From contig CALNYL010000006.1 in the NCBI GenBank assembly GCA_942490775.1, forward strand, positions 1 to 37,991: a stretch of DNA of 37,991 nucleotides, read 5' to 3'. The position numbers and the translations under genes were made by a program. Shown here piece after piece: positions 37,284 to 37,991 of the stretch. Under the pieces are notes generated by a model. That model saw only the letters and a program-made list of their open reading frames with translations. It made no database searches and was not told the origin of the DNA. How positions within the stretch are numbered: position 1 is the first letter of the stretch; the number at the start of each line of letters is the position of its first letter. The stretch comes from UBA6489 sp942490775. Lineage in GTDB: Bacteria; Patescibacteriota; Gracilibacteria; BD1-5; UBA6164.

Positions 37284-37991
37284 ATGAAAAAACACATAGA
37301 AATAAATATATGAAAAGCATGCAACAACAAATGTAGATTTTGTATGAGCTCTAAATATGCAATTTCTAAAGTATGAGAAACATTTTGATTTGTAGACTTT
37401 AAAAAAATAAAAAAAGAAATAAAAAAATACTCTGAAAAATCATACAAATCAATATGATTTATATGATGAGAAATATCAATCCACCCAAACATTTACGAAA
37501 TAATCTCAGAATCAAAAAAAAACTGATTTGAAAACATAAACATCGTAACAAATGGAATAATATTCTCAAACTATGAAAAAGCAGAAAAACTAATAAAATC
37601 AGGATCAACAAGAATAAACATCTCCATTCACTCCCATTTAGCCAAAACAGAAGACCACCTAACACAAACAAACTGATGATTTTATAAAAAAATAAAAGCA
37701 ATAAATAACTTTAATGAATTACACAAAAAATGACTATTAAAATCAAAAATATCCATAAACATAGTACTAAACTGATTAAATTATAAGAATATAACAGAAA
37801 CTTGTTTATACTTCTATAAAATAAAAAAAATAGACGACATAAGAATAAACTTCCTATGGAGTAGATTTATAGAAACCAAAAAAGATAAAAAAGATTTACA
37901 AATAAAATACACAGAAATCTTATGAATCTTAAAAAAACTAATTTACATCTCACTCTGACATAATATAAGAATCACCTTTGACTCAATCCCC
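37284..37991 (+). CDS. Radical SAM protein, 3' end beyond the window
   Basis: 236 codons open to the window edge. MKKHIEINIGKACNNKCRFC has the CxxxCxxC clu­ster; SIGFIGGEISIHPNIYEIIS the GGE motif; NIVTNGIIFSNYEKAEKLIK and STRINISIHSHLAKTEDHLT continue the half TIM barrel. Thirteen of its fifteen glycine codons are TGA, the other two GGA, so the standard code gives only shadows here. Unlike its left neighbours the gene has no frameshift over 708 bases. The SPASM or other C-terminal domain, which would tell the function, is outside the window. 29 bases from the HI0933-like gene. Confidence 0.85.

Noticed and set aside
36345..37701. Series of minus-strand ORFs of 60-99 codons
   Set aside because: Shadows of the HI0933-family and radical SAM genes, which have clear motifs on the plus strand once TGA is glycine.
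1..37991. Code 4 (UGA = Trp) as in Mycoplasma
   Set aside because: TGA falls on glycine positions of Walker A, Nudix box and RidA, while TGG occupies conserved tryptophans.
1..37991. tRNA or rRNA genes
   Set aside because: I saw no cloverleaf-like or conserved rRNA sequence; all G+C-richer stretches are palindromic repeats.

Overview
The window reads only if UGA is translated as glycine. In conserved genes (ABC ATPase, MoxR, Nudix, RidA, malic enzyme, RRF) in-frame TGA falls on invariant glycines, such as the Walker A glycines of the ABC ATPase and the Nudix-box glycines. TGG still supplies tryptophan. This is genetic code 25, known from the candidate phyla Absconditabacteria (SR1) and Gracilibacteria (BD1-5). 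The very low G+C, small genes and pilus/T4SS-like pilin genes fit such a reduced CPR-type bacterium. I cannot decide between the two phyla.

Layout. 1-3210: end of a cytosine-C5 methyltransferase, a two-ATPase-domain signalling protein (MORC/MutL-like GHKL plus histidine kinase) and a response regulator with an extra C-terminal domain, probably a defence/restriction cassette; both signalling genes carry several frameshifts. 3267-8621 (minus): TspO, an APH-like kinase, a polysaccharide flippase, malic enzyme, an ABC ATPase. 8752-9581: frr and rpmG. 9757-10353: a solo Y1 (IS200/RAYT-like) transposase between two hairpin repeats. 10388-14542: KptA, a YgjV-like membrane protein, a HAD-like protein, a secreted unknown, a TPR membrane protein. 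14841-16479: an IS4-type remnant and an IS5-type element. 16686-20528: DUF4279-like, Nudix, HAD, RidA, flavodoxin-fold quinone reductase, NYN RNase. 20719-26005: MoxR / DUF58 / BatD-like / BatA / BatB operon. 26074-28819: a 12-repeat propeller protein and a DKNYY-type lipoprotein. 28929-33672 (minus): radical SAM protein and a pilus cluster (pilin, PilC, two PilN/O-like proteins, T4SS-type pilin). 33796-37991: TraB-like protein, FtsA/PilM-like ATPase, HI0933-family flavoprotein, radical SAM protein running off the end.

Two overlays matter. First, about half of the genes carry single-base shifts, often at A/T homopolymers, while protein similarity continues on both sides; many look like sequence errors rather than decay. 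Second, at least four families of short palindromes are scattered through the window. They sit at gene ends, in all four junctions of the MoxR-Bat operon, and twice in frame inside coding regions (BatB and DUF58). They are the least explained structural feature here. Gene assignments come from motifs read by eye; no database search was possible.
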